64,000 nt of DNA from Scleropages formosus. Taxonomy: Eukaryota; Chordata; Actinopteri; Osteoglossiformes; Osteoglossidae. The first letter of the stretch is position 1. Each line of letters begins with the position of its first letter. The translations under genes were made by a program, and so were the position numbers. The stretch spans positions 23,282,568-23,346,567 of the forward strand of contig NC_041827.1 in the NCBI RefSeq assembly GCF_900964775.1, given 5' to 3'. Under the pieces are notes generated by a model. That model did no database searches and was not told the origin of the DNA. It saw only the letters and a program-made list of their open reading frames with translations. Below are positions 43,565 to 63,745 of this stretch, piece by piece.

Positions 43565-46057
43565 ATGGCGGGCCAGGAAGACCCGGTGCAGAGGGAGATC
43601 CACCAGGACTGGGCCAACCGAGAGTACATCGAGGTGATCACCAGCAGCATCAAGAAGATCGCGGACTTCCTGAACTCCTTCGGTAAGACTAAGAGAGGAG
43701 CGCCTGCCGCGTGCCGCCGCGTCATCATTTTTATTCGCTTACGCTCCTCCTCGCGGTGGCTGCGCGTGACGGTGACGGCCGAGCGGGCGACGACGGAAAT
43801 AAAATTAAAACATCGCAGTATAATAATAATAGTGACAGTGTGTGTCCGTGGGACTGCCATTCATAAGTGTAACTTTGTACCCGCACTCTGTACATCGTCA
43901 TCGTCATGGCTGTTTGTTTCATTCCTGAACCCGCCGCAGCTCCTCACTTTTATATTTGAACAAATTCGAGTCAGTGTGTGAGTTGTGTAGCTACTACTAC
44001 AACAACAACAACAACAACAACAACCCTGCCGGGCTGCAAAAATGATGGAATCACCACACTTGAGCATATTTACCCAACTTTTTTACTTCCTAGCAAATAA
44101 ACAAATCACAGATTTTTTGTTTAATAGTTAGACATTCTGCCATTGTTGAACATACCTCGAACAAATTAAATTACTTTGATTTGGGAAAAAAAATTGCCAT
44201 TAATTAGAGGAAAAAATTGTGGAATCATCAACAAAAAAATACAGTCATTACTTTGTCGTTCCTCCTCGGGCTTTTATGATGGCCTGGATTCTTTGAGGCA
44301 TTGACTTCACTAAGAAAAAACAGTATATTCTTCATCAGTCTCGTTCCAAATATCTCGAATAGCCGTTAACAGATCAGCTTTGCAGGATGGAGCCTTGTCA
44401 CGATGGACCAGTTTTTTCGATTTCCACCGTAAATGTTCAATCGGATTGAAATCCGGACTGCTTGCTCGCCACCTCATTGAGTTGATACGCCTTTCCTGAA
44501 GAAAAGCTTTAACTCTTTGCTCTGTGGCAAGATGCATTATCATCCTGAAAAATTACTTCTTCACCACCAAACCTATTTTCTATTGATGCAGTGAGAAAAG
44601 TGTCACAGCGTTGATTGCTGAGGTCATGATTGTCATCTCGCCTGGTCCTTTACCTGACATGCAACCCCATATCATGAATGACTGAGGAAATTTGATTTGT
44701 TTTCTTGAGGTAGTCATCTTTATATGTTTCATGAGAACGGCACCAGACAAAAGTTCCAGCATCGTCGCCTTGGCCAATGCAGATTCGTGATTCATCGCTG
44801 AATATCACTTTCATCCAGTCATCCACACTCCATGATTGCTTCTCTTTAGCCCACTTTAACCTCATTTTCTGTTTAGGTGTTAGTGCTGGTTTTCGTTTGG
44901 CTTTTCTATATGTGAATCCCATTTCTTTCAGCCGATTTCTTACAGTTCCGTCACAAACGTTGACTCCAGTTTCCACCCATTTGTTTTTCATTTGTTGTGC
45001 ATTTTCTATTTTCAAGGCATATTGCTTTGAGTTTTCTATCCTGACGCTTTGGCGTCTTCCTTCGTACTCGTATGTTTTCCTGTTATTACCTTCCCATTTT
45101 GTTTATACTTGCACCAAATTTTAGACACAGCTGACTGGGAACAACTAACTTCTTTTGCCACACTCTGTGTTGGATTTCCTTCTTGAAGAAGTTTTATTAT
45201 CCTTTCCATTGTTTCTATTGACAGCTCTCATGTTGGAGCCATGTTTCCTTTCAATTAGTCAAGTCCAACAGCTCGTTAAGCTCAGTAAGCGCTTTCTTTT
45301 AACTGCAGACTGCATTTTTTGACTTGTGTCTGTGTTTGTTTTAAAAACGCAAATACCGAGTGATTCCATAATTTTTCCTTAACATTTAGTGATTCCATAA
45401 TTTTTTCTTCTACTTGATTTGAAAAACAATGCCATTAATTAAAATAATTTAATTTGTTTGAGGCATGCATAATGAACCCAGGATATTCAGCTATTAAAAA
45501 TTGTTTTGTGTTCTCTCTGTGATTTCTTTAATTGTCTACAACGTAAAAAAGCTGTGTGAACATCCTCAAAGTGGGGTGATTCCATAATTTTTGCCAGGGG
45601 TTGTATATTTGAAAAGACTAATAACAGTTCAGGCACATTGCATTACCACGATAACTGAACATTTTTGGAGCCCAAAATATGCTGTTTGGGTGAATTCACT
45701 TATTTCCTTCCTTGTCAGGTGTAGGTGTCGCAACCGACTCTTTCCACCTCCAGAAGTGTTTTTCTTTTCTTACACCAGTTGTATTAAAGCTGGGAATGGT
45801 GTAAAGGGTGTAAATGGTGTAAATCTGTGCTGCTTCTCCTCCCCTTCAGACATGTCCTGTCGCTCCCGCTTGGCCACCCTCAACGAGAAACTGACGGCAC
45901 TGGAGAGGAGGATTGAGTACATCGAGGCCAGGGTGTGTGTCGCTCCCATCCCCTCACATTCCTCGACAGTCCCCAGAGCACCTCTTCACCCACTTTTCCC
46001 CCTCTCCTTTTCCTTTTTGTCTCGCTTTAGGTGACGAAGGGAGAGACGTTGACTTAG
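43565..46057 (+). CDS. brk1: BRICK1, subunit of the SCAR/WAVE actin-nucleating complex
   Basis: BRK1 (HSPC300) is the small coiled-coil subunit of the WAVE regulatory complex, which activates Arp2/3 at the leading edge. Exons: 43565-43682, 45850-45932, 46031-46057; the product is exactly 75 aa, the family length. Exon 1 starts [20 protein letters not shown], exon 2 adds the coiled coil ([20 protein letters not shown]), and exon 3 gives VTKGETLT. The last exon codes only nine codons including the stop and is easily missed. Sequence is almost identical to human. A Tc1/mariner remnant occupies most of intron 1. AATAAA signals follow at 46309-46314 and 46878-46883. Confidence 0.98.
44000..44026. 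repeat. (CAA)n repeat at the left end of the Tc1/mariner element
   Basis: Eight to nine CAA units precede CCCTGCC. The right terminus reads CAACCCCTGGC in inverted sense, so the repeat looks like an expansion of the terminal CAA of the inverted repeat. Confidence 0.7.
44000..45603 (-). mobile_element. Tc1/mariner DNA transposon, inactivated, in brk1 intron 1
   Basis: The element is ~1.6 kb and flanked by TA at 43998-43999 and 45604-45605. Terminal inverted repeats share AAAAATKATGGAATCACC (outer copies 44036-44056 and 45574-45593); related inner copies lie at 44210-44230, 45359-45377 and 45389-45410, an IR/DR-like layout. The transposase is on the minus strand from about 45242: a helix-turn-helix ([20 protein letters not shown]), then [20 protein letters not shown], the DDE region with [10 protein letters not shown] and [10 protein letters not shown]. 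The frame is interrupted by several stops and at least one frameshift (near 44690), so it is dead. It lies antisense to brk1. Confidence 0.9.
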
Positions 46058-46308
46058 GGCTCGTGGCTGATGCTGAGCTCCCCGCAGATCCTACACAGAA
46101 ATGGCTAGCGGATTAAATTTATTTATCTTTCCTTCCTTTTTTTTGCATTTTTCACTCTGAATTTTTGAGATTAGTTTGAATGGGACCACTGGTGTCTGTG
46201 CAACAAAAGTTATTTTTTCTCCCCAGGGTGTCTTATAAGCGACACAGAACAAGAGCATAGTCGTGCACTGATTCGTTTTGATACAATTTTTTATTAAATG
46301 TTGAAGTT

Positions 46309-46314
46309 AATAAA
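46309..46314 (+). terminator. brk1 poly(A) signal
   Basis: AATAAA 252 nt beyond the stop codon. A second candidate is at 46878-46883, past a SINE. Confidence 0.6.
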
Positions 46315-46468
46315 CACAAATGTGTTTATTATTTTTAACAACTTTTAGCCAGTCTGGGGAAATTGTGATTGCAGATGGTGCAGTGGACTGTTTCACTTTA
46401 TTTGCCATCAGTTATGTGCATAGGATGAAAAAGTTTGTTTAATGCTGATATTGAAAAAAAGGTTTTTC

Positions 46469-46486
46469 CACCCCCCCCCCCCCCCC
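46469..46486. repeat. Poly(C) run
   Basis: A homopolymer of ~18 C downstream of brk1; rare among the many poly(A/T) runs of this window. Confidence 0.85.
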
Positions 46487-46574
46487 AAAGTGAAATACTG
46501 TTAATTTCCCCAAAGACTTGCGCTGCAGAGACGAATAAAAAAAGATATTTGCCTCTAATTGCTATGCTATCTGG

Positions 46575-46757
46575 GGACTGCGTGTACGGTAGTGGTTTGA
46601 GCTGTCACCTTATACTCAGAGGACCCATGTTCAGTTCCCACCTCCTGCTGTAGTAGCCTTGAGCAAGTTACTTACCCTGAATGGATACAGTAAAAATTAC
46701 CCAACTGTATAAATGTCAGTTGCTTGAAGAAAAGCATCGGCCAAATTGCTGAGGCTC
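46575..46757 (+). mobile_element. SINE-C copy
   Basis: It has a tRNA-like head (GGTAGTGGTTTGAGCTGTCA), a B-box-like TTCAGTTCCC, the body CTTGAGCAAGTTACTTACCC and AGTAAAAATTACCCAACTGT, and a diverged LINE tail (TTGAAGAAAAGCATCGGCCA). It lies 260 bp after the brk1 poly(A) signal. Confidence 0.8.
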
Positions 46758-47011
46758 CTGCTTTGGTTTATAGGCCAGTACACTGAAGAAGGGAATGTCT
46801 CAAAGTGCCAATTCAGCTTTGCTATTCCATATATTAAGTGTGCCTGTACGTGTGTGTTTCCCGTTCCTCTTCAACACAATAAAGTTTTCAATTGATGGCA
46901 ACTTGTCTTTTTGTACATTGTTTTGTACAAGTGAGACGTTCTCTCAGTACTAAATGAGCTAGCAGCGATGAAGACTCTACCCAGGTCTGTTGTCAAAAGA
47001 CAAAATGACTG

Positions 47012-47503
47012 TTGGCGGTACCAGGCGTGGGCCGCAGGACTGGTACAGGAACTAGTACGGTTCTGTTTGCGGCTGAGCGGACCGACACAGCTGTGGCTCG
47101 AGAGGAGGAAGCCCAAAGAGACGGTGGTTCGCCGTTGCCGACGTTCCACCGGTTGGCTGTAACTAGAGCGGTTTCGTCTGCAGTCGAACACTTGGGCAGG
47201 AGCATCGCCGCAGGAGGCGCCAACACACTCGGCAACGTATATAGGAGGAAGACGCCGGGATCACGCCTGCGAGTGAAAGGGGACTCCCTGATGGAGGTCA
47301 CACCAGACAGGGACCAAAAAAAAAAAAAAGGAAAGAAACTCTCCTCGGCGCTGGACGATGACTCGCACCCTCTGGACGCCGCCACGGTAAAACAAAGGAG
47401 CGCTTTCAGCGTCCGGCCGCTTCGCTCCCGCCGTTCCGAGGAGCGCTACCTGAGGCCGCTTCTACCTGCAGCCATCAGGATCTACAACAAGTCCTCCTGC
47501 TGA
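47012..47503 (+). other. GC-rich open frame of 163 codons; its end resembles a LINE C-terminus
   Basis: The last ~45 codons (SHPLDAATVK; then SRRSEERYLRPLLPAAIRIY) recall the tail of fish LINE reverse transcriptases, where a SHPL motif is followed by a basic stretch and a PxAIRLYN motif. The first ~110 codons resemble nothing I know. A poly(A) tract inside it (47318-47330) encodes KKKK. It is most likely a decayed LINE 3' end or chance frame; no splice or promoter evidence supports a host gene. Confidence 0.3.
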
Positions 47504-47589
47504 ACTTTCTCTGCGTCCCACCGTATCCTCCGCCTCCTTAATTCGCTGCCTTTTCTATAGAATCTATGTAAATGTGTTTGTTTCATTTT

Positions 47590-47712
47590 AACTTACTAAC
47601 TTTTCTACTGGAGCAGTTTGGGTTAAGTTACCTCACCTCACTGAAGCGGGAACTACAGCTGGAGGTGGTATTCATTCAGACCTTTAGGTTCAAACGTGCC
47701 CCTGTAAATAAA
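47590..47712 (-). mobile_element. SINE-C fragment, minus orientation
   Basis: Reversed SINE-C body: tactggagcagtttgggtta, ccactgaagcgggaac-type segment and a reversed B-box-like end (ctttaggttcaaac). It is diverged. Confidence 0.45.
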
Positions 47713-47839
47713 GTTTTATTCTTTGGTAAATGGTGCTCTGGTGTTTTTTGTTTCACATAAAAACGAAGGTGAGCAGCCACACGATGAAGCTGAATGATGA
47801 AACCATTTCCGCAGTTTTACACCCCACCGCTGGTGAGAT

Positions 47840-47915
47840 TAGAAACACAAATTCCCAGAAAGCATTTCGTTTTAGGGCGGGAGCTCCACTTGCAATGCAT
47901 GCTGGGAAGGAGAAA
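47840..47915 (+). promoter_or_regulatory. Probable rbm5 promoter with a pair of ZNF143/THAP11-like motifs
   Basis: ACAAATTCCCAGAAAGC (47847-47863) and, in the opposite sense, GCATGCTGGGAA (47897-47908) resemble the ZNF143 site ACTACAATTCCCAGCATGC. A GC-box-like GGGCGGG lies between them (47875-47881). It is ~1.95 kb upstream of the rbm5 ATG, suitable for a TATA-less promoter of a gene with a 5' non-coding exon. Confidence 0.4.
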
Positions 47916-48849
47916 GGTACAGAAGCCATTTTAGATTCGTAAACTGTAATGGAAATAGGCCCGTTATTTTCAAAACAGAAGAGTGCTTATGACATGTTCT
48001 GACATTTTTGCTTTTCCGTGTATTTTTCTTCCAGTAAAACTATATGCACTTGGTAAGTCGCTGAATAAATCTTGCATTCTGGATATTTTTTACGTTGGTG
48101 CCGGTAGCAACACGGCTTGAGCAGCAGCAGAGTACGTCGTGTCGTGTGTCGGTCCTGCTGTTGATACCAGAATTGCGTCTTTATTTAGCGACAAACTTTG
48201 AACGGCATTATGCTTCTCATTTACCTGTTGTTTTCACCTGCTACGCTCTTTCAGTACTCAGACAGAGCATGTTGTTGTTCTTTACGTCTCATGTGAAATT
48301 GAATTGAATCTCAGTTCTGACCGGAGGAAATTTATTCATTTCAAATTTACCCGAGTGACGGTGTCTGTACCTTAAGTTAACTAAAACAAAATGTACTGAA
48401 TATTTTATATTAATAAATTATTGTGCATTTTGAGTAGAGTTTATTTAGGCAAGCGGGTAGTAAGTTGGGAAGTTAAGAAAACTATGCATGTTTTCAAGGG
48501 AGCGAGGTGAGTGTAGCAGTAAATTTAACCGACACGTGTCACTTTTAGTTTCGAGAGTTTTTTTTCGATCGATCCTCATCCTCAGCTCTGATTTACCTTT
48601 CGTTTAACCGACGCGTTTAAGTGACTTGATTTAAATAACACTGTGTTGGAAAGTAACTGTACAGTCGGTAACTATACTGTGCTGTAAGGACCTGAGAGAC
48701 TGCAGCACAGTGGGATTCAAACCAATGAATGAATGCCCTCAACCGTTCAACCAGTTGGTCCTACATCCAGACCTAAGATTTGTCCATCATCGCTGCAGCG
48801 CTCGACTCGTCTCGGTCTCGGTGCACCGACTTGGCAATGCACTTGCTCC

Positions 48850-49230
48850 AGTTTATTTATTTTACATTTAGTTTAGCAGATACTTTCTCCAGAGACGTGC
48901 ATCTCAGAAAGTACGTATGCATTTGATTTGGCCAACTGATGGGAGAGACCTGGATCATGCAGACGTGATTCTTGTTGAATAGTCACTGTCTTATATTATT
49001 ATCGCTGTATTAAACAGTTGATACGTTACACGAGTAGCTGCGCGTGGGGTTTAATTTTTTTTAAGCAGGTAACATGGTACACACTTATGAAGGACATGAT
49101 GGGAAATCAGGGGAGAAGTCCAGAACACGTTCGGCAGTTTCGAATGAGAGACAGAGAGAGGGAGCTCATTCCACCGGTGGACCCAGAACCGAAAACCTTT
49201 TGGGCTTCACACGTGTAGGACCACCGCAGT
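48850..49230 (-). mobile_element. LINE 3' end, second copy of the family at 28720-29262
   Basis: The left end carries the reversed tail (agtttagcagatactttctc, cagagacgtgcatctcag) and 49130-49220 aligns on the minus strand with the RFSVL-type C-terminal coding tail of the other copy, with a frame break. The 3' UTR between them is shortened relative to the first copy. It is 5'-truncated and old. Confidence 0.6.
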
Positions 49231-49852
49231 TAAACTTCGTCATATTATCCAGTACTTCAGTATCTTTAGTTGTTGTAGTGTGTAACTCAGAAAATAAAGA
49301 TGTGTATGTCCTTTTCCCACTTGCAAATGTATGGAAGTAGATGTGAAATTTTCGACAAGTCAGTCGACTCATCTCTTCGGGTAGAAAGGTGATCGCTGCA
49401 CTTTTACATCAACCCACATAGCTGAGATGCAGTGTTTGACCTTATCATTTAATGTGTGTTTTGTCTGATTGCTTATTGACCTCTCCAAATAATTCCCTCT
49501 CAATTTTAGTTGCACAAGGTAAAATCAATGTGTCCCCAATGGTATGAGGTTTTTCTGTTGAGCGGCTTTTTAGACTGCCGTGTGCGATTTATTTAGGGCT
49601 TTCTTGGGGTTTGGGTTATTTTCATTTCTTTTCATTTCTTCTACTTTGTGTTCAAGTGTCCTGGTCTTATATTAAAACATTAGGAGCAGAATTGTCCCCT
49701 TGTTCTGTAAGTGATATTGTGGGTTTTTCAAATGCAGACAATTCTATGTGCTCATCTTCTACCGGTTTTCAGTGTGTCTTATTTTTCCACAGATTTTCTT
49801 TTTTTAAAAAAAAAAAAACTAATAGCCAAATCTACTTGCTGAAGTGAAAGAG

Positions 49853-60316
<10,464 letters not shown>

Positions 60317-60797
60317 AAGCTGTGTTGTCACTTCTCTTTTCTCCACATGTGATTATTTCAGCTGACCAGTCGTTCACAGCATACAGAAAGCAGAGATTTC
60401 AGTTTGCCACCTGGTTTCAGCTCTTGATTCATCAGTTTGGTTTTTCACCCCTGGTTTTTGTGATTGTAGGTAGAGACTTCTGGTTAGAGGGCAGCTGCAG
60501 AGTCGTGGTAATGTACTGTGAGCAAGTCCCTGGGACCGGGATACCTCGTTTTGCTTTCAGATTAAAGGTCCTGTGTCTGGGCTTTGAACATCACATCAGC
60601 GTGAAAAACATAGAAGACCATTCTTGGCAAGATGAACTGCATCAAAGCTCTGTGAATGTAATGTTTATATGTATATATTCTGTCCAAGAAACTAACTTAC
60701 CTCTATAAAATGCTGCAAGTGGCATTTTTGAGCATGTACAGTTTGTAAAGTTGTTTTTTTGTACAAAATGAGTGATTTGTTCCTAGTTGTCAAAAAA

Positions 60798-60803
60798 AAT
60801 AAA
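60798..60803 (+). terminator. rbm5 poly(A) signal
   Basis: AATAAA 482 nt after the rbm5 stop; the first canonical signal downstream. Confidence 0.65.
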
Positions 60804-62109
60804 CTACAGTTCTTCACCTAGGAACTGGTGTGTAATATGGGTAAAAAGAGTAAAAACCTTGAATTCAGCTGGTCCTCAATTTGTGGTGATTACTGGGTTG
60901 GTGAGGCGTACATTTGGGTGTTGATCTAGATGGAGAAAAAAAAAAATTAGGACCATGTCCTTTTGAACATAATGTGACTATTTTGTAAGACTGGAAGTTT
61001 TTTTTTTTTGAAAGTACCTGAAGAGACATACTGAAGTAACTGAAACAGGTAAGTGGTTCAGGCCACCAAATGCAGAAAGCACTTGTGTATTGATACCTGA
61101 GGTGCAGGTCATGTGTGCTGCAGAGACGTGGGTGCTGTGACTAGTGGAAGAGCACATACACTGGGATCTGCAAAGGCCCTACGTTGCTGACTGAAGGTGG
61201 CTACCGAGGGACCACCAGTGTAAGGAGAATTGCGAGCTACCACTTAGCATCTTTTTACAATGGGACATGGCCTCCTCGTGTTGGCTGCTCTACTGAAACC
61301 TCATGGTAAATACCCTCTGGGCTCCTGTATCCAGTGTAGGGTGCTGTTCAGTACACCCAAGTGCTTCATTCTCCTGAGCCTCCTTACCTGCTGTCTCACG
61401 GCTCCACTACCACCTGGCTTTCTGTAAGCTGATGGCTGGAGCCACTGTGGTGAGACTCTTCTGGCACAGACAGAGAAAGACTAGACTTGGAGGGAAAGCA
61501 TCCTTAAACCCAACCCTAACTCCCTAACCTCATCAATTATTTCTCTGTGCCCGTTAGATGGTCTCAGATGCAGGAAATGAAACGGTGTCTCAAGAGATCA
61601 TGTAGCTCAAATAAAAGATGTACATTGCTTTGGAGAAAGGCTTCTGCTAAATGTAAATGAATAAATGTAAAGGTAAAATGCCTCTTTTAAAAAAAAAAAA
61701 TAAAAAAAAATGCTGCAGTACTCCCTCCTCTCCTGTAGGGGGCAGTACAGATAGTGGGCAATGAGCCTCCAGGCCCAGTTCCTTGTCCTTGAGCTGTTGG
61801 CCTTCACGTCCTGGTGGGCTCCAGCACAGCACCATCACAACCATCTCCATCGCTCCACAGTTAGTCTCTGTGTCGCTTGTTATTACCAAAGCGTTCAAAA
61901 ATGAGCTGGGATCAGTGAGAGGCACTCAGGATTTGAGCCCTGACCAGGGTTCAAATTCATTTCCACTTCCTGTGTTGAAGTGTCCCACTTCCTGGGATTG
62001 ACTCCAAGTATAAGAGCGCAGTTTCTTACTCGTACGTCTCCCACACCTAAATAGAAACTACTGTACATTCAAACACGGACCATAAATGCAGTACCAACAC
62101 CAAACGCAA
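60804..62109. other. Intergenic sequence after rbm5 without a recognisable gene
   Basis: No frame here resembles a protein. A LINE/SINE-type tail (TTTGGAGAAAGGCTTCTGCT, then aatgaataaatg) lies at about 61628-61675, followed by a short A-rich run. A CTCF-like string TGTAGGGGGCAGTA lies at 61734-61748. Confidence 0.5.
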
Positions 62110-62312
62110 CATCATGGGGCGGCAGGCAGCACCGTGTTTAGCGCTGCTGTGTTCAGAGCTGATTGTTACAGCTTTGAATCCTACCTGCTACTGTAGTAGC
62201 CTTGAGCAATTACTCTGGTAAAAATTACCCAGCTGCATAAAAGCGTAAATGAGTGTTAGTAACAATGCTGTAAGGTGCTTTGTAGAGAAGTATCCACTAA
62301 TCGTATAAGAAA
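62110..62312 (+). mobile_element. SINE-C copy
   Basis: Head (GGCGGCAGGCAGCACCGTGT; B-box-like CAGCTTTGAATCCTACC), body (gtagtagccttgagcaatta; GTAAAAATTACCCAGCTGCA) and LINE tail (GCTTTGTAGAGAAGTATCCA). It is the clearest complete copy of this type. Confidence 0.8.
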
Positions 62313-62469
62313 ATATACAAGCAGCGCACAGCAGGTGTGTTCATGCAGCTGTCAGTGTGGAGGAGGGGTCAGTAACCCAACGCGCTACGGGTAAAACACC
62401 CTGCTTTACTCCTTATTACCTCACCAGTGTGGGGCATTCACTCTTCTAGCTCATTCTTCTCTCCAAAGC

Positions 62470-62640
62470 AGCTTTCAATGAGTTCTAAATCCTAATCATT
62501 TATCCATTTACACAGCGCACTGATTCTTACTGGGGTAGCTGAGGGTAAACACCTCGCTCAAGGGCACTACAGCAGTAGGTGAGCTTCAAACCTGCGACCT
62601 TCGGAGCCAAAGTAGTAGTTCTGACCAGTTTGCTGTGAGT
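62470..62640 (-). mobile_element. SINE-C copy, minus orientation
   Basis: It has the reversed tail (caaagcagctttcaatgagt), then tactggggtagctgagggta, cacctcgctcaagggcacta and a reversed B-box-like segment (gtgagcttcaaacctgcgac). It abuts the SINE-B copy that follows. Confidence 0.7.
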
Positions 62641-62644
62641 TGCG

Positions 62645-63012
62645 CTGAAGCTGGGTGGCACAGTGACACAGCGACACAGCGAGTAGCGCTGCTACCTCAC
62701 AGTGCCTGGGTGGTGCGAGAGGACATGGGTTCGATCCCCACTCAGTCTGCATGGAGTTTGCATGTTCTCCCTGTGTCTCTGTGGGTTTCCTCTGGGTGCT
62801 CTGGTTTCCTCCCACACTCCAAAGACATGCTGTTCAGGTTCGCCCATAGTGTGTGTGTTCCACTGATGTATGGATGAGTGACCTAGTGTAAGTAGTGTAT
62901 CTAGCAGTGTAAGTCACCACGGTGAATAAGGTGTGTGGGCTGATAAAAGTACATAGAGTTCATCGGAAGTCACTTTGGAGAAAAGTGTCTGCTAATTAAA
63001 TAATGTAAGACA
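62645..63012 (+). mobile_element. SINE-B, complete copy (DANA-like)
   Basis: Layout: tRNA-like head with A-box-like GGTGGCACAGTGACACAGCG and B-box-like GGGTTCGATCCCC (62727-62740), the conserved body ATGGAGTTTGCATGTTCTCC and CTCCAAAGACATGCTGTTCA, a central TGTATCTAGCAGTGTAAGTC segment, and the tail TTTGGAGAAAAGTGTCTGCT (62974-62993). The tail is shared with the LINE at 28720-29262. Confidence 0.85.
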
Positions 63013-63261
63013 CAGGAACACACTATGCAGGTAGTTCCAAGCTTTGGCACAACTTTCATCCCCAGGTGAGATCCTACTACACACCTCTAGCTTTCTTGAC
63101 CTCCCAGCCTGTTTTATCTATGTTTCCGTTATTTTGTCCCTGTGTTTTTCTGTCCTGCAAAGTAAGAGAAGGAAGTTGTGTCTGAGATTTACAGCATTTG
63201 GTCTCCAGTAGGAGGCACTATTGCCATGAGAGGCCAGGTCTCAGCAGAGTAATTTACTCAT

Positions 63262-63333
63262 TCCATTGACATACATCTGTGTGATGCTTTGCTCCAAAGC
63301 AACTTACTACACTGTTCACATACAGTACGTACA

Positions 63334-63383
<50 letters not shown>

Positions 63384-63745
63384 TGTCTGAAACCACTTAT
63401 CCCAAGTGGGGTTGCAGCGAGCTGGAGCCTAACCCGGCAACACAGGGCGCAAGGCCAGAGGGGGAGGGGACACGCCCAGGACGGGACGCCAGTCTGTCAC
63501 AAGGCACCAGAAGTGGGACTCGAACCCCAGACCCACCAGAGAGCAAGCACAGGCCAAACCTGCTGCACTACCGCACCCCCCATACCTACAGTTATTTATT
63601 ACAATTATTTACACACCTGCATCAGTTCTGCTGCAGCAATTCAGGGTAAATATGTTGCTCAAGGGCAGTAGAGCAGCAGGGGGGATTTGAACTGGCAACC
63701 TTGGGGTCCAAAGACCCCAGCAGCTGCTCCCACAGTCCTCGACTG
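63262..63745 (-). mobile_element. SINE-C copy interrupted by a SINE-A insertion
   Basis: The reversed SINE-C tail is at 63272-63335 (gatgctttgctccaaagcaa) and its reversed body and head resume at about 63585-63745 (agcaattcagggtaaatatg, gatttgaactggcaaccttg). The SINE-A copy at 63336-63581 lies between the two parts, so SINE-A inserted later. Confidence 0.6.
63336..63581 (-). mobile_element. SINE-A copy with a long terminal (CA)n
   Basis: A 46 bp CA run (63336-63381), the TG tail in reverse, is followed by the L2-type tail (gaaaccacttatcccaagtg), the central segment and the reversed head ending gctgcactaccgcacccccc. It is nested in a SINE-C copy. Confidence 0.85.

Larger units (their letters stand above)
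46758..49852. other. Spacer between brk1 and the rbm5 start codon
   Basis: This ~3.1 kb holds a GC-rich frame at 47012-47503, a SINE-C fragment (47590-47712), a probable rbm5 promoter with ZNF143-like motifs (47847-47908), a LINE tail (48850-49230) and presumably the rbm5 5' non-coding exon and first intron. A pyrimidine-rich acceptor (ttttccacag, about 49783-49792) probably opens the exon carrying the rbm5 ATG. Confidence 0.5.

Noticed and set aside
44650-45015. A host gene in brk1 intron 1
   Set aside because: The protein is a Tc1/mariner transposase segment inside an element flanked by inverted repeats and TA, with stops and a frameshift.
45591-46034. A 147-codon plus-strand frame spanning brk1 exon 2
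   Set aside because: The GT-AG junctions and exact agreement with the 75 aa BRK1 show that only 45850-45932 is coding.
63266-63649. A 127-codon frame near the right edge
   Set aside because: It is the translation of a CA repeat plus a reversed SINE-A copy.
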